DNA of 64,000 nucleotides. Origin: Aliiroseovarius sp. Lineage in GTDB: Bacteria; Pseudomonadota; Alphaproteobacteria; Rhodobacterales; Rhodobacteraceae. Within the stretch, counting starts at the first letter, position 1, and each line of letters opens with the position of its first letter. The translations under genes and the position numbers were made by a program. Below the pieces are notes generated by a model. The model did not search any database and had not been told where the DNA came from. It saw only the letters and a program-made list of their open reading frames with translations. The stretch covers positions 1 to 64,000 of the forward strand of contig NZ_JASBTN010000026.1 in the NCBI RefSeq assembly GCF_030148435.1, given 5' to 3'. Below are positions 27,543 through 37,848 of this stretch, piece by piece.

Positions 27543-27575
27543 AAAGCCCCGCTCAATCGAGCGGGGCTTTCTTCT
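27543..27575 (+). terminator. Rho-independent terminator of asd
   Basis: A perfect 12-bp stem AAAGCCCCGCTC / GAGCGGGGCTTT with AATC loop, followed by CTTCTTT, lies 34 bp after the asd stop. The remaining 208 bp up to the next gene (27576-27783) show nothing recognisable. Confidence 0.88.
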
Positions 27576-27783
27576 TTGGGGCGGTGCGCCAGCCGTCGAA
27601 CCGCAGCGACAACCGCGTTGACCGGGCCACGGATTGACAGGTGCGCACCCGTCCCGCCGTGATGTCGGCGTCCTCCAGCGCGCCCGTGCCACGCGAAGCA
27701 CTTGAAACTCACGCACCACAAAGCTCCAATTGTGTGAACATCAGCCTGCTCGCGCCTCATGTCGAGCCGCGCGTTCAGCCGCC

Positions 27784-28560
27784 TCAGGTCATCGATAAGC
27801 GGCGACGTTTGGCGGCCCGTTCCTCGCGCGCGGTCTGTTCCTGCCAGCGGCGGAAGCTTTCTTCGACGAAATCCAGGTGATCGCGCGCAGCCGCCTCGGC
27901 GCGGTCCGGGTCGCCCGCCAGGATCGCTTCGATGATCTCGCGGTGTTGCTCCAGAAGCTTGCGCCCGGTGCCATCCATGGTGCGCAGGAAGGCGCGGTTA
28001 TAGAACAGCCCCTGCCGTGTCAGATCATAGATCGAGGCCATCATGTGGATGAACGTGGTGTTCTGACTGGCGTCGACCACGGCCACGTGCAGCGCCAGGT
28101 CGGCCTCCTGACTGGCCTCGGCATCCCCGTCTTCCCACGCCTTCTGCAGCGCTACGAGGATATCTTTCAACCGCGCCTTGTCGGATTTCGTTGCCCGTTC
28201 CGCAGCCAGGCGGCTGGCAAAGGCCTCCTGTTCGCGCCGGTATTCCAGATAATCGTAAAACGCGCGCCCGTGCCGGGCATAGAGCGCCAGAAGCGCCGGT
28301 GACATGGCCCGCCCGGACAGGGCCGCGATGAAGGTGCCGTCACCATGGCGCACATGAACCAGCCCGCGATCTTCCAGCGTCTGCAACGCTTCGCGCAGCT
28401 TCGGGCGTGACACGCCCATTGCTTCCGCCAGCTCCCGTTCCGAGGGCAATTTGCGCCCTTCCTTGAGGATCCCGTCAACGATCATCGACTCGATCTGATG
28501 CACCACGGCATCGGCAATCGATTCGTGTCCGACCGGGTCGAAGGGGCTGGTATCGCTCAT
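27784..28560 (-). CDS. GntR/FadR-family repressor (FCD domain), probable lactate-responsive regulator
   Basis: 258 residues: an N-terminal GntR winged helix (LPSERELAEAMGVSRPKLREAL, about 38-59) and a C-terminal FCD ligand domain. FCD metal ligands are visible in ADLALHVAVVDAS and in the histidines of EQHREI and RDHLDF. It resembles the LldR/PdhR branch, where FCD domains bind 2-hydroxy or 2-oxo acids. It is divergent from a TRAP transporter plus D-lactate dehydrogenase operon, whose promoter is flanked by a perfect inverted repeat. A further copy of the half-site (AATATTTACCA, 28606-28616) lies before its own start, suggesting autoregulation. AGGAGG precedes the ATG. Confidence 0.88.
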   Translation of the reverse strand: MSDTSPFDPVGHESIADAVVHQIESMIVDGILKEGRKLPSERELAEAMGVSRPKLREALQTLEDRGLVHVRHGDGTFIAALSGRAMSPALLALYARHGRAFYDYLEYRREQEAFASRLAAERATKSDKARLKDILVALQKAWEDGDAEASQEADLALHVAVVDASQNTTFIHMMASIYDLTRQGLFYNRAFLRTMDGTGRKLLEQHREIIEAILAGDPDRAEAAARDHLDFVEESFRRWQEQTAREERAAKRRRLSMT

Positions 28561-28763
28561 CGGACATGCCTCCTGTCTGGCGCCACCTGGCGCGAGGTTG
28601 TTCTAAATATTTACCAGCAGCGCGAAATTTTTCAAGTCCCCGAATTCAGATACCATGTGGGGTGTTTTTCTGGGTATCGCTTGTAATAAAAGGAAAATAT
28701 CAACCAAAAGAGCATTCCGCTTGTCGGTGAAGAAAGGGGCGCGGCTCGCCAAATACAGCCAGA

Positions 28764-28813
28764 TTGGTAAATAAAGTTGTTGACCTAAATTAGTGGTAAG
28801 TTTTATTTACCAA
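28764..28813 (+). promoter_or_regulatory. Promoter flanked by a perfect 12-bp inverted operator
   Basis: TTGGTAAATAAA (28764-28775) and its exact reverse complement TTTATTTACCAA (28802-28813) bracket a likely -35 (TTGACC, 28780-28785); the second arm overlaps the likely -10 (TTTATT, 28802-28807). A third copy of the core, AATATTTACCA, occurs at 28606-28616 near the divergent GntR start. The layout fits repression, with DNA looping possible. The rest of the 323-bp gap (28561-28883) is AT-rich control DNA without genes. Confidence 0.7.
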
Positions 28814-28883
28814 CCCCATGCCGCACATGTCGGCGCCGGGAAAAGCCGTGGAGGCGGCTTTGCGACCACTCTGGAGGAGAGAC

Positions 28884-29945
28884 ATGAAAAATACCCTGAC
28901 TTCGCTGGCCATTGCCGCCACCGTACTGACCACCGCAACCACAACGGCGGCAAACGCCGCTGAAAAGCTGCTGTTGAAAACACCGATCGCCTTCTCGACC
29001 GCCCTGCCCGGTCTGGGTTCGCCGATCCCGCGCGTTGCGGAACAGCTCGACCTGATGTCGGGCGGCACCCTGCGCATGAAAGTCTATGAGCCCGGCAAGC
29101 TGGTGCCGCCGTTCGAAATCCTGGACGCCGTCAGCTCGGGCAAGATCAACTCGGGTTACACCACCGCCGGTTACTGGGCGGGCAAGATCCCGGCAGCCCC
29201 CCTGTTCTCCGCCGTGCCATTCGGCCCGGAAGCAGGCGAATACATGGCCTGGCTCTACTACGGCAACGGCCTGACCCTGTACCAGGAAATGTATGACCAG
29301 GCCGGCTACAACGTGAAGGTCATCCCCTGCGCCGTCATCGCGCCGGAGACCTCGGGCTGGTTCAACAAGGAAATCAACAGCCCCGAGGACCTGAACGGGC
29401 TGAAAATGCGCTTCTTCGGACTTGGCGGCAAGGTGATGCAGCGCCTCGGCGTGGCGACCAGCCTGCTGCCGGGCGGCGAGATCTTCCCGGCGCTGGAAAA
29501 GGGCGCGATCGACGCGACCGAGTTTTCCATGCCCGCCATCGACGCCCGCCTGGGTTTCCACAAGCTGGTCAAGTTCAACTATTTCCCCGGCTGGCACCAG
29601 CAGGCGACCGTGTTCGAACTGCTGCTGAACAAGGACGTCTGGAACGAGGCCACCCCGCAGCATCAGGCGATCATCGAAAACGCCTGCAAGGCCTCGATGA
29701 CCGACAGCTTTGCCGAGGGCGAAGCGATCCAGTACGCCGCCCTCTTGGACAATGTCGACAACAACGGCGTGACCATCAAGACCTGGTCGGATGAAATGCT
29801 GGCCACATTCCGCGAGAACTGGGAGGCCGTGGCCCAGGAAGAAGCCGCCAATGACGCCTTCTTCGCCAAGGTTCTGACCGACCTGACGACCTTCCGCGAC
29901 GGCTATGCGATCTGGAAGGAAAACGCCTTCCTGCCGCGTAAGTAA
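28884..29945 (+). CDS. TRAP transporter solute-binding protein, likely lactate/2-hydroxy-acid
   Basis: A 353-residue periplasmic DctP-type receptor with a Sec signal peptide (residues 1-26, ANA-A). The internal sequence (PAIDARLGFHKLVKF followed by YFPGWHQQATVFELL) belongs to the TakP/lactate-binding subgroup that takes 2-oxo and 2-hydroxy acids, often with a bound cation. The first gene of an operon with a fused permease and D-lactate dehydrogenase, hence the lactate prediction. ATG 28884 follows GGAGGAGAG; earlier in-frame starts would lie within the promoter. Confidence 0.87.
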   Translation: MKNTLTSLAIAATVLTTATTTAANAAEKLLLKTPIAFSTALPGLGSPIPRVAEQLDLMSGGTLRMKVYEPGKLVPPFEILDAVSSGKINSGYTTAGYWAGKIPAAPLFSAVPFGPEAGEYMAWLYYGNGLTLYQEMYDQAGYNVKVIPCAVIAPETSGWFNKEINSPEDLNGLKMRFFGLGGKVMQRLGVATSLLPGGEIFPALEKGAIDATEFSMPAIDARLGFHKLVKFNYFPGWHQQATVFELLLNKDVWNEATPQHQAIIENACKASMTDSFAEGEAIQYAALLDNVDNNGVTIKTWSDEMLATFRENWEAVAQEEAANDAFFAKVLTDLTTFRDGYAIWKENAFLPRK

Positions 29946-30056
29946 TTTTCACTTGCGCCAGCGGGGCGGCGCCCTCCTGCCGCCCCGCACCCCATTCGTT
30001 TTTTCCTTTTTCCTGATCCCGCGTGAATTTCGACGCCATTGCCTTTGGAGGAGACC

Positions 30057-32135
30057 ATGGCCCAGACCCCGAATATCCACGAAGTGGACCCCACCGATCC
30101 CGTCGATGTGTTCGAACACATCCTCGAACATGAAGACCGTGACACCCAGGCGACGGCCGTCGCCATCGACAAGACCGTCAAGGGGATCGGCAATATCGTC
30201 ATGTGGGCCAACCTGCTGTTGGTGGCGGCGATCGTGACCCAGGTCAGCCTGCGCTACCTGTTCAACCTGAACTTTCCCAAGCTCGACGAAGTCCAGTGGC
30301 ATTTCTACGGGCTGGTGACGATGGTCGGCATCTCCTACGCACTTATCACCGACAGCCACGTGCGTGTCGATATCCTGCACATGCAACTCTCGCGCCGGGC
30401 GCAGAGGGTGATCGAGGTGATCGGCATCCTCGCGCTGCTGTCGCCCTTCATCTACCTGATGATCGATCAGGGCTGGGACTACTTCTATGAGAGCTGGCGC
30501 GTGAACGAACGTTCCGACAGCCCCACCGGGCTGCCTGCGCGCTGGGCCTTCAAGGCGGTAATCCCGGCCAGTTTCGTGCTGCTGGCGCTGGCGGCGATTG
30601 CCCGGCTGGTCCATGACGGCCACGCGATCATGGTGAACCACGCCGAAGAGCGCCTGGGCCGCGACCTGCGGCTGATCTTCTGGGCGCTGGTCGCCTTCGC
30701 CGTGGTCGCAACCGCGCTGACCTTCGTGGTGGAAACCACCGAGGAAAAGCTGGTGATCGCGATGTTCCTGACCTTCATCGCGCTTCTGTTCACGGGTTTT
30801 CCCGTGGCATGGACCCTGGCAGGCGTGGGCGTGGCCTATTGCGGGCTGGCCTATCTGTTCGACAACGACCTGATGGCCTGGACCGGGTTGGAAAGCACTT
30901 TTACCGGGCTCGACTACCTGACGCTGGGCGCGGTGGTGAACCGGGTCTACGCGACCATGTCCAACGCGGTTCTGGTCGCCCTGCCCATGTTCATCTTCAT
31001 GGGGCTGATGCTGGATGAAAGCGGCGTGGCCGAACGGCTGATGACCTCGATGCAGCGCCTGTTTGGCACCGTGCGCGGCGGGCTTGCCATTACCGTGACT
31101 ATGATCGGCATCATTCTGGCGGCCTCGACCGGCATCATTGGCGCCTCGGTCGTACTGCTGGGCGTGCTGTCGCTGCCGTCGATGATGGAGCAAAAATACT
31201 CGCCGAGCCTCGCCGCTGGCGTGGTGTCGGCCTCGGGCACGCTGGGCATCCTGATCCCGCCCTCGATCATGCTGGTGATCATGGCCGACCAGATGGCCCT
31301 GTCGGTGGGCGATCTGTTCATGGCCGCGGTATTTCCGGGCATCATTATCGGCGCGCTTTATCTGACCTACATCTTCATCATCGCCCTGCTGAAACGCGAC
31401 GTGGCCCCGGTGCCCGAAGGGGCAACCCGCCCCGACTGGGCCGCGATCAAGGACGTGGCTATAGCCGTCCTGCCGACCCTTGGCCTGATCCTGGCGGTGC
31501 TGGGGTCGATCTTTGCGGGTCTCACCACGCCGACCGAGGCCTCGGGCATCGGCGCCCTGGGTGCGACCCTGCTGGCGCTTGGCTATCGCAAGCTCACTTT
31601 CCGCAAGCTGGTCAACGTGCTCAAGGCCACCTTCAACACCACCGCCTATATCTTCGCCATCTTCCTGGGCGCGACCGTGTTCAGCTATGTGCTGCGCGAA
31701 CTGGGCGGCGACCAGTTGATCGAGGACATGATCCACGGCGCGGGCCTCGGCCCCACCGGCACGGTCTTCATCATCCTGGCCATCGTCTTCCTGCTGGGCT
31801 TCGTGCTGGACTGGATCGAAATCACCCTGATCGTGCTGCCGCTGATGCGCCCGATCGTGAACGGGCTGGGTCTGGACATCCCCGGCTTTGACGCCATCGA
31901 TGAACCGGCCCTGATCTGGTTCGTGATCCTGGTGGCGGTGACGCTCCAGACCAGCTTCCTGACACCACCTGTGGGCTTTGCACTCTTTTATCTGAAAGGC
32001 GTCTGTCCGCCAGAAATCAAGCTCACGGACATCTACAAGGGCATCATCCCCTTCGTGATCCTGCAGCTGACCGGGTTGCTCTTCGTTTTCCTCTGGCCCG
32101 CGCTGGCAACATGGTTGCCCTCGGTCGCCTACTGA
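30057..32135 (+). CDS. TRAP transporter fused small-large permease (DctQM)
   Basis: A 692-residue membrane protein joining a four-helix DctQ domain (about 45-215) to a twelve-helix DctM domain (about 230-690). DctM signatures seen are FTGFPVAWTLAG, the SGVAERL region and ASTGIIGASVVLLG. Together with the preceding receptor it forms a complete Na+-driven TRAP importer. The N-terminus carries about 45 extra charged residues before the first helix. ATG 30057 follows TGGAGGAG. Confidence 0.92.
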   Translation: MAQTPNIHEVDPTDPVDVFEHILEHEDRDTQATAVAIDKTVKGIGNIVMWANLLLVAAIVTQVSLRYLFNLNFPKLDEVQWHFYGLVTMVGISYALITDSHVRVDILHMQLSRRAQRVIEVIGILALLSPFIYLMIDQGWDYFYESWRVNERSDSPTGLPARWAFKAVIPASFVLLALAAIARLVHDGHAIMVNHAEERLGRDLRLIFWALVAFAVVATALTFVVETTEEKLVIAMFLTFIALLFTGFPVAWTLAGVGVAYCGLAYLFDNDLMAWTGLESTFTGLDYLTLGAVVNRVYATMSNAVLVALPMFIFMGLMLDESGVAERLMTSMQRLFGTVRGGLAITVTMIGIILAASTGIIGASVVLLGVLSLPSMMEQKYSPSLAAGVVSASGTLGILIPPSIMLVIMADQMALSVGDLFMAAVFPGIIIGALYLTYIFIIALLKRDVAPVPEGATRPDWAAIKDVAIAVLPTLGLILAVLGSIFAGLTTPTEASGIGALGATLLALGYRKLTFRKLVNVLKATFNTTAYIFAIFLGATVFSYVLRELGGDQLIEDMIHGAGLGPTGTVFIILAIVFLLGFVLDWIEITLIVLPLMRPIVNGLGLDIPGFDAIDEPALIWFVILVAVTLQTSFLTPPVGFALFYLKGVCPPEIKLTDIYKGIIPFVILQLTGLLFVFLWPALATWLPSVAY

Positions 32136-32149
32136 GGAACAGTGGCCCC

Positions 32150-33832
32150 ATGACCGAGCAAGAGTTGATCAACCGGCTGAAACAGATCTGCGGGCGGCGG
32201 CACGTGCTGACTGGCGCCCGGCGCACCGCGCGGTTCCGCAAGGGGTTCCGATCGGGCGAAGGCGAGGCCTTGGCCGTGGTGCAGCCCGCAACTCTGCTGG
32301 AACAATGGCAGGTGCTCAAGGCCTGCGTGGATGCCGACAAAATCGTCATCATGCAGGCCGCCAATACCGGGTTGACCGAAGGCTCCACCCCCAAGGGCAG
32401 CTACGACCGCGACGTGGTGCTGATCAACACGCGACGCATGGATGGGCTGCAGCTGATCCGGGATGGCGCGCAGGTGATTTCCTTCCCCGGCGCGACCCTC
32501 TTCGCACTGGAAAAACTGCTGGCACCTCTGAAACGCCAGCCACATTCGGTGATTGGCTCGTCCTGCATCGGGGCATCGGTCATGGGCGGGGTCTGCAACA
32601 ACTCGGGCGGATCGCTGGTGGAACGCGGGCCCTCCTACACGGAACTGTCGCTTTATGCGCGCATCACCGAGGGCGGGCAACTGGAGCTGGTCAACCACCT
32701 GGGCCTGGACCTGGGCGACACGCCCGAGGAAATCCTGACCCGGTTGCAGGACGGCGACTATACGGAGGCGGATGTAACCACCGACAACCGCAAGGCCTCG
32801 GACACGGATTATGCGCGCCGGGTACGCAATGTCGACGCCAACACGCCCGCGCGGTTCAATGCTGACAAGAGCCGCCTCTACGAAGCCGCCGGCTGCGCAG
32901 GCAAACTTGCGGTCTTTGCCGTGCGGCTCGACACCTACCCAATGAATGCCTCCGAGGTGAGTTTCTACATCGGCGCCCCGGAAACCGGCGCCCTGGGCGA
33001 TCTGCGCCGCGAAATTTTGTCGGGGTTCGAGACCCTGCCGGTCTCGGCCGAATACATGCACGAGGAGGTGTTCGACCTGTCCGACCGTTACGGCAAGGAC
33101 ACGATGGTGATGATCGACAAGCTGGGCACCGACCGCCTGCCGATGTTCTTCGCCCTGAAGGGCGCGGTTGATGCGCGGCTGTCCGGGGTGCCGGGGCTGG
33201 CGAATCTCACCGACAGGGTCATGCAGACCCTGTCGCGGCTCTGGCCCGATATCCTGCCCAAACGCATGCGCGCGTTCCGCAAGAAATACCCGCACCACCT
33301 GATCCTGAAGATGCGCGATGGCGGCGTGGCCGAGGCCCGCGCCCTGCTCGAGCGCATGAAGGCTGCGGGCGCGCTGGACTTTATCGAATGCAACGCCCGC
33401 GAGGCCAAGATGGCCGGGCTGCACCGCTTTGCCGCCGCGGGGGCCGCCGTGCGCTACATGAACGTGCACCAAGGTGAGGTCGAGGACATCATCGCGCTGG
33501 ACATTGCGCTTCGCCGCAACGACCGGGACTGGTTCGAACGGCTGCCCGCCGAGATCTCCGATCAACTGGTCAGCAAGCTCTATTATGGCCATTTCATGTG
33601 CCACGTGCTGCATCAGGACTATATCGTCAAGAAGGGCGCGGACCCGGTGGCGTTGAAGGCCAAGATGCTGGAAATCCTCGATCAGCGCGGCGCGGAATAC
33701 CCGGCCGAGCACAACGTCGGGCATCTTTACCCGGCGAAACCGGATCTGGCGGATTTCTACAAATCGATCGACCCGACCAACAGCCTGAATCCGGGTATCG
33801 GCAAGATGTCCCGCAACAAGCATTACAGCTAA
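32150..33832 (+). CDS. dld: Quinone-dependent D-lactate dehydrogenase
   Basis: A 560-residue peripheral membrane flavoprotein of the E. coli Dld type, oxidising D-lactate to pyruvate and passing electrons to quinone. The FAD-binding PCMH half includes MQAANTGLTEGSTP and SVIGSSCIGASVMGGVCNNS. The C-terminal membrane-binding D-lactate dehydrogenase domain includes YYGHFMCHVLHQDYIVKKG and ends in NPGIGKMSRNKHYS. It starts 14 bp after the permease (GAGGAAC site), so uptake and oxidation are co-expressed. Confidence 0.93.
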   Translation: MTEQELINRLKQICGRRHVLTGARRTARFRKGFRSGEGEALAVVQPATLLEQWQVLKACVDADKIVIMQAANTGLTEGSTPKGSYDRDVVLINTRRMDGLQLIRDGAQVISFPGATLFALEKLLAPLKRQPHSVIGSSCIGASVMGGVCNNSGGSLVERGPSYTELSLYARITEGGQLELVNHLGLDLGDTPEEILTRLQDGDYTEADVTTDNRKASDTDYARRVRNVDANTPARFNADKSRLYEAAGCAGKLAVFAVRLDTYPMNASEVSFYIGAPETGALGDLRREILSGFETLPVSAEYMHEEVFDLSDRYGKDTMVMIDKLGTDRLPMFFALKGAVDARLSGVPGLANLTDRVMQTLSRLWPDILPKRMRAFRKKYPHHLILKMRDGGVAEARALLERMKAAGALDFIECNAREAKMAGLHRFAAAGAAVRYMNVHQGEVEDIIALDIALRRNDRDWFERLPAEISDQLVSKLYYGHFMCHVLHQDYIVKKGADPVALKAKMLEILDQRGAEYPAEHNVGHLYPAKPDLADFYKSIDPTNSLNPGIGKMSRNKHYS

Positions 33833-33836
33833 GTGA

Positions 33837-33857
33837 AAGGGGCGAAATGCGCCCCTT
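33837..33857. terminator. Bidirectional hairpin between dld and GlxA-type regulator
   Basis: Perfect 8-bp stem AAGGGGCG / CGCCCCTT with AAATG loop, 4 bp after the dld stop and just before the convergent gene's stop. Confidence 0.6.
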
Positions 33858-33859
33858 GA

Positions 33860-34852
33860 TCACGCAACCTGACGGGTCTGTTCCAACCGGAAAGCACGAT
33901 GCCGCAGGTCGCGCGGCGTGGCGGAATAGACCTGTTTCACACAACGCGTCAGATGCGAGGGCGTGGCAAAGCCCGTGACCAGAGCGACCTCGGCCAGGGG
34001 CAGGCTGGTGCGGGTCAGCAGCTCATGCGCCTTTTCGGCCCGCAACACGCGGTAGATTGCCAGCGGCGTTTCCTTCAGCACATTCATGAAGCGGCGCTGC
34101 AACTGGCGCGGCGAGACATGGAGCTGGCGCGCAATATCGTGGATCGACTGCGGGTTTTCCAGGTTCTGCTCCATCAGGTCAAGACAGCTGGCCACCACCC
34201 GGTCCCCGCCCGAGCGGCGGCGGATGTCCAGCGCAAAGGGGCTGCGCGCCTGCTCGGGCCCGCTGTCGATCCCGACATATCCCGCCAACGCCGAGGCAGA
34301 GAAATCGCCGTGGGCCACACGGAAATGATCGAGAAGAAGCTTGATCGCGGCAAGCGGGCTGATTGCGCTCTGAATGCGGCCTTCGCGCAGATACAGGTCC
34401 GTGGGCGCGCCGGCCTGCAACCCTTCTTCGCCTGCGGCCAAGGTGAAATTCGGGTGGATCGCCAGGGTCGTATCCTGTTCGAAGGCCGATCCGCTCAACA
34501 GGAAAACCGCGCCGCCCACCAACACGCTGGTCTGGCTGAGGTTCATGATCTGCTGCGCGCGTTGCCACAAGGCACGGTCGGTCTGCCAGCGCGACTGGAT
34601 GTCGCCCAGGAAGATCACCATGCGCTGGCGCCAGGGAGTCGGATCACCGATCGGCGCGTCGGACAGGTGGCGCATGTCGAGCATATAGTCCGCCTCGCTG
34701 ATCAGCTCATTGGCGGCGCGCAACAGTTCGGCCAGGACCTGCGCGTGAAAACGGGGCACCCCTTCGGGCAGGATGATGGTCACGCCTTGCACATCCGGTC
34801 GGGTCGAGGTCACGGCCGGGCTGCCGGGCTTGAGCGCTTCGAGATAGGACAT
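33860..34852 (-). CDS. GlxA-family AraC-type regulator
   Basis: 330 residues from ATG 34852 (GGAGG upstream): an N-terminal DJ-1/PfpI-like amidotransferase domain (about 20-200) without an evident catalytic Cys, and a C-terminal AraC double HTH (PQSIHDIARQLHVSPRQLQRRF and LPLAEVALVTGFATPSHLTRCV). Relatives such as GbdR, SouR and CdhR control glycine betaine, sarcosine and carnitine catabolism. It lies 73 bp downstream of gcvP in the same direction, so a role in glycine or one-carbon metabolism is the natural guess. Confidence 0.85.
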   Translation of the reverse strand: MSYLEALKPGSPAVTSTRPDVQGVTIILPEGVPRFHAQVLAELLRAANELISEADYMLDMRHLSDAPIGDPTPWRQRMVIFLGDIQSRWQTDRALWQRAQQIMNLSQTSVLVGGAVFLLSGSAFEQDTTLAIHPNFTLAAGEEGLQAGAPTDLYLREGRIQSAISPLAAIKLLLDHFRVAHGDFSASALAGYVGIDSGPEQARSPFALDIRRRSGGDRVVASCLDLMEQNLENPQSIHDIARQLHVSPRQLQRRFMNVLKETPLAIYRVLRAEKAHELLTRTSLPLAEVALVTGFATPSHLTRCVKQVYSATPRDLRHRAFRLEQTRQVA

Positions 34853-34925
34853 GGGACCTCCATTCTGCCGGGGTGGACAGATCTGCCCGTCCGCACCGGA
34901 CAGATCGTTGTTTTCAAAGGGAGAC

Positions 34926-37787
34926 TTACACCTCGCCATCATCCTCGTAGTCGGACATCGGCGGGCAGGTGCAGACCAGGTTGCGGTCGCCATAGGCATT
35001 GTCGACCCGGTTTACGACCGGCCAGTATTTGTCGACGCCCAGGTTGCCCGGCGGGAAGCAGGCCTGTTCGCGGCTATAGGGCCGGTCCCATTCGCCCACC
35101 AGGTCACGCACCGTGTGGGGCGCGTGTTTCAGCGGGTTGTTCTCCGGGTCGATCTTGCCGTCGATGATCTCCTGCGCCTCGGCGCGGATCGACAGCATGG
35201 CGTCGATGAAGCGGTCCAGTTCGGCCTTGGGTTCGCTTTCCGTCGGCTCCACCATCAGCGTGCCCGCCACCGGCCAGGACATGGTGGGCGCGTGGAAGCC
35301 ACTGTCGACCAGACGCTTGGCGATGTCATCCACGCTCACGCCGCCCTCGTCGTTCAGCGGACGGGTGTCGAGGATGCATTCGTGCGCCACACGGCCCGTT
35401 TCCGAGGTGTAGAGGATCGGGTAGGCCTCCTTCAGACGGGCGGCGATGTAGTTGGCGTTCAGGATCGCCACCTTGGTCGCCTGGGTCAGACCCGCGCCGC
35501 CCATCAAGAGCACATAGGCCCAGCTGACCGGCAGGATCGAGGGCGAACCGAAGGGCGCGGCCGAAACCGGGCCAACGGCCGAGCCGTATTCCGGGTGCCC
35601 GGGCAGGTGCTCTTCCAGATGTGCCCTGACGCCGATCGGACCCATGCCGGGGCCGCCCCCGCCATGCGGGATGCAGAAGGTCTTGTGCAGGTTCAGGTGG
35701 CTGACATCACCGCCGATCTTGCCCGGCTGGGCCAGGCCCACCATGGCGTTCATGTTGGCGCCATCGATATAGACCTGCCCGCCGTGATCGTGGGTGATCT
35801 GGCAGACCTCCCGCACGGTTTCCTCGAACACGCCGTGGGTCGACGGGTAGGTGATCATGCAACCGGCCAGGTTGTCCGAATGCTGGATCGCCTTGGTGCG
35901 GAAATCCTCGAGGTCGATATTGCCCTTGTCGTCGGCCTTGATCGGCACGACCTTCCAGCCGACCATCTGCGCGGACGCCGGGTTGGTGCCATGGGCCGAG
36001 GTCGGGATCAGGCAGACATTGCGATGCCCTTCGCCCTTCGCGATGTGATAGTTGCGAATGGTCAGAAGCCCCGCATATTCGCCCTGCGCGCCGGAGTTCG
36101 GCTGCTGCGAAATTGCGTCATACCCGGTGATCTGGCACAGTTTGTCGTTCAGGTCGTCGATCATCTGGCGGTAGCCAAGGGCCTGATCTTCTGGCACGAA
36201 CGGGTGCAGGTTTCCGAATTCGGGCCAGGTGACGGGGATCATCTCGATGGTGGCGTTCAGCTTCATGGTGCACGACCCCAGCGGGATCATCGCACGGTCC
36301 AGCGCCAGGTCACGGTCGGCCAGGCGGCGCATGTAGCGGGTGATCTCGGCCTCGGCCCGGTTCTGGTGGAAGATCGGGTGGGTCAGGTACTCGCTTTCAC
36401 GCAGCGCGTGTTCCGGCAGGCGGTAGGAGCGGTTGGCTTTGCTGTCATCCTTCTTGTCGATCCCGAAGGCGCCCCAGACGGCCTCGATCGTGGCCGGGCG
36501 GGTCTGTTCATCCAGAGAGATGCCGACCTTGGTTTCCCCCACCTTGCGCAGGTTGATGCCACGGGCGACGGCGGCCTCCATGACGGTGGATTGCAGCGCG
36601 CCGACTTCGACGGTGATCGTGTCGAAGAAGACTTCGGGTTCGACCTTGAAGCCGTGCTCTTCCAGCCCGTCAACCAGACGCGAGGTCTTGCGGTGCACAG
36701 ACTGGGCGATGGCCTTGATCCCGTCGGGACCGTGGTACACCGCGTACATCGAGGCGATCACCGCCAGCAGCGCCTGGGCGGTGCAGACGTTGGAGTTGGC
36801 TTTCTCGCGGCGGATATGCTGTTCGCGGGTCTGCAGCGCCAGGCGATAGGCCTTGTTGCCGCGCGCGTCGATCGACACGCCGATGATTCGGCCCGGCATG
36901 GCGCGTTTCAGCTTGTCGGTGGTCGCCATATAGGCGGCGTGGGGGCCACCGTAGCCCATGGGCACGCCGAAACGCTGGGTCGAGCCGATGGCGATATCCG
37001 CCCCCATTTCGCCGGGGGATTTCAAAAGGGCAAGGGCCAGGATGTCGGCGGCAACCACGGCAATGGCCTTGTGTTCATGCAGCGCGGCGATCTGGTCGGT
37101 AAAGTCACGCACATGGCCGTTGGTGCCCGGGTACTGGAAGATCGCGCCGAAAACCGCGCCAGCATCCAGCGTTTCCGGATCGGCGACCTGCACGTCGATG
37201 CCCAGGGGCTCGGCGCGGGTCTTGATCACCGCGATGGTCTGCGGGTGGCAGGCGGCATCGACGAAGAACGAAGCGTTGTTTGCCTTCGAACGCGCGCCGC
37301 GATGCGCCATGGCCATGGCCTCGGCGGCGGCGGTGGCTTCATCGAGCAGCGAGGCGTTGGCAACCTCCAGCCCGGTCATGTCGGAAACCAGGGTCTGGTA
37401 GTTCAGGAGCGCTTCGAGGCGGCCCTGCGAAATTTCGGGCTGGTAGGGGGTATAGGCCGTGTACCAGGCCGGGTTCTCGAGGATGTTGCGCAGGATCGGC
37501 GCGGGTGTGGTGGTGCCGTAGTAGCCCTGACCGATCAGCGAGGTCAGAACCTTGTTCTTGCCCGCGATTTCTTTCATGTGGAACAGCGCATCGCGTTCGG
37601 ACATGGCCGGGCCCCAGTCCAGCGCCGCCTTCTGGCGGATCGCGGGTGGCACGGTCGCGTCGATCAGCGCGTCCAGGCTGTCGAAACCGATCACCTTCAG
37701 CATCTCGTCCATTTCCGAGGGCGAGGGGCCGATGTGGCGGCGGTTGGCGAAGTCGTAGGCTTGGTAGGTGGTCAGTTCGAAAGCCAT
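34926..37787 (-). CDS. gcvP: Glycine dehydrogenase (decarboxylating), P-protein
   Basis: A 953-residue single-chain P-protein. It binds glycine through PLP, releases CO2 and loads the aminomethyl group on the lipoyl arm of GcvH. The PLP lysine lies in [20 protein letters not shown] (about residues 696-715). Both homologous halves are present, with no split into gcvPA/gcvPB. It begins 61 bp after gcvH. Confidence 0.97.
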   Translation of the reverse strand: MAFELTTYQAYDFANRRHIGPSPSEMDEMLKVIGFDSLDALIDATVPPAIRQKAALDWGPAMSERDALFHMKEIAGKNKVLTSLIGQGYYGTTTPAPILRNILENPAWYTAYTPYQPEISQGRLEALLNYQTLVSDMTGLEVANASLLDEATAAAEAMAMAHRGARSKANNASFFVDAACHPQTIAVIKTRAEPLGIDVQVADPETLDAGAVFGAIFQYPGTNGHVRDFTDQIAALHEHKAIAVVAADILALALLKSPGEMGADIAIGSTQRFGVPMGYGGPHAAYMATTDKLKRAMPGRIIGVSIDARGNKAYRLALQTREQHIRREKANSNVCTAQALLAVIASMYAVYHGPDGIKAIAQSVHRKTSRLVDGLEEHGFKVEPEVFFDTITVEVGALQSTVMEAAVARGINLRKVGETKVGISLDEQTRPATIEAVWGAFGIDKKDDSKANRSYRLPEHALRESEYLTHPIFHQNRAEAEITRYMRRLADRDLALDRAMIPLGSCTMKLNATIEMIPVTWPEFGNLHPFVPEDQALGYRQMIDDLNDKLCQITGYDAISQQPNSGAQGEYAGLLTIRNYHIAKGEGHRNVCLIPTSAHGTNPASAQMVGWKVVPIKADDKGNIDLEDFRTKAIQHSDNLAGCMITYPSTHGVFEETVREVCQITHDHGGQVYIDGANMNAMVGLAQPGKIGGDVSHLNLHKTFCIPHGGGGPGMGPIGVRAHLEEHLPGHPEYGSAVGPVSAAPFGSPSILPVSWAYVLLMGGAGLTQATKVAILNANYIAARLKEAYPILYTSETGRVAHECILDTRPLNDEGGVSVDDIAKRLVDSGFHAPTMSWPVAGTLMVEPTESEPKAELDRFIDAMLSIRAEAQEIIDGKIDPENNPLKHAPHTVRDLVGEWDRPYSREQACFPPGNLGVDKYWPVVNRVDNAYGDRNLVCTCPPMSDYEDDGEV

Positions 37788-37848
37788 CGTTCGATCCTCA
37801 TCAGGGCGTGGGAGGCCCCGCCAGACGATGCCCGGCGGGGAAGGAAAT

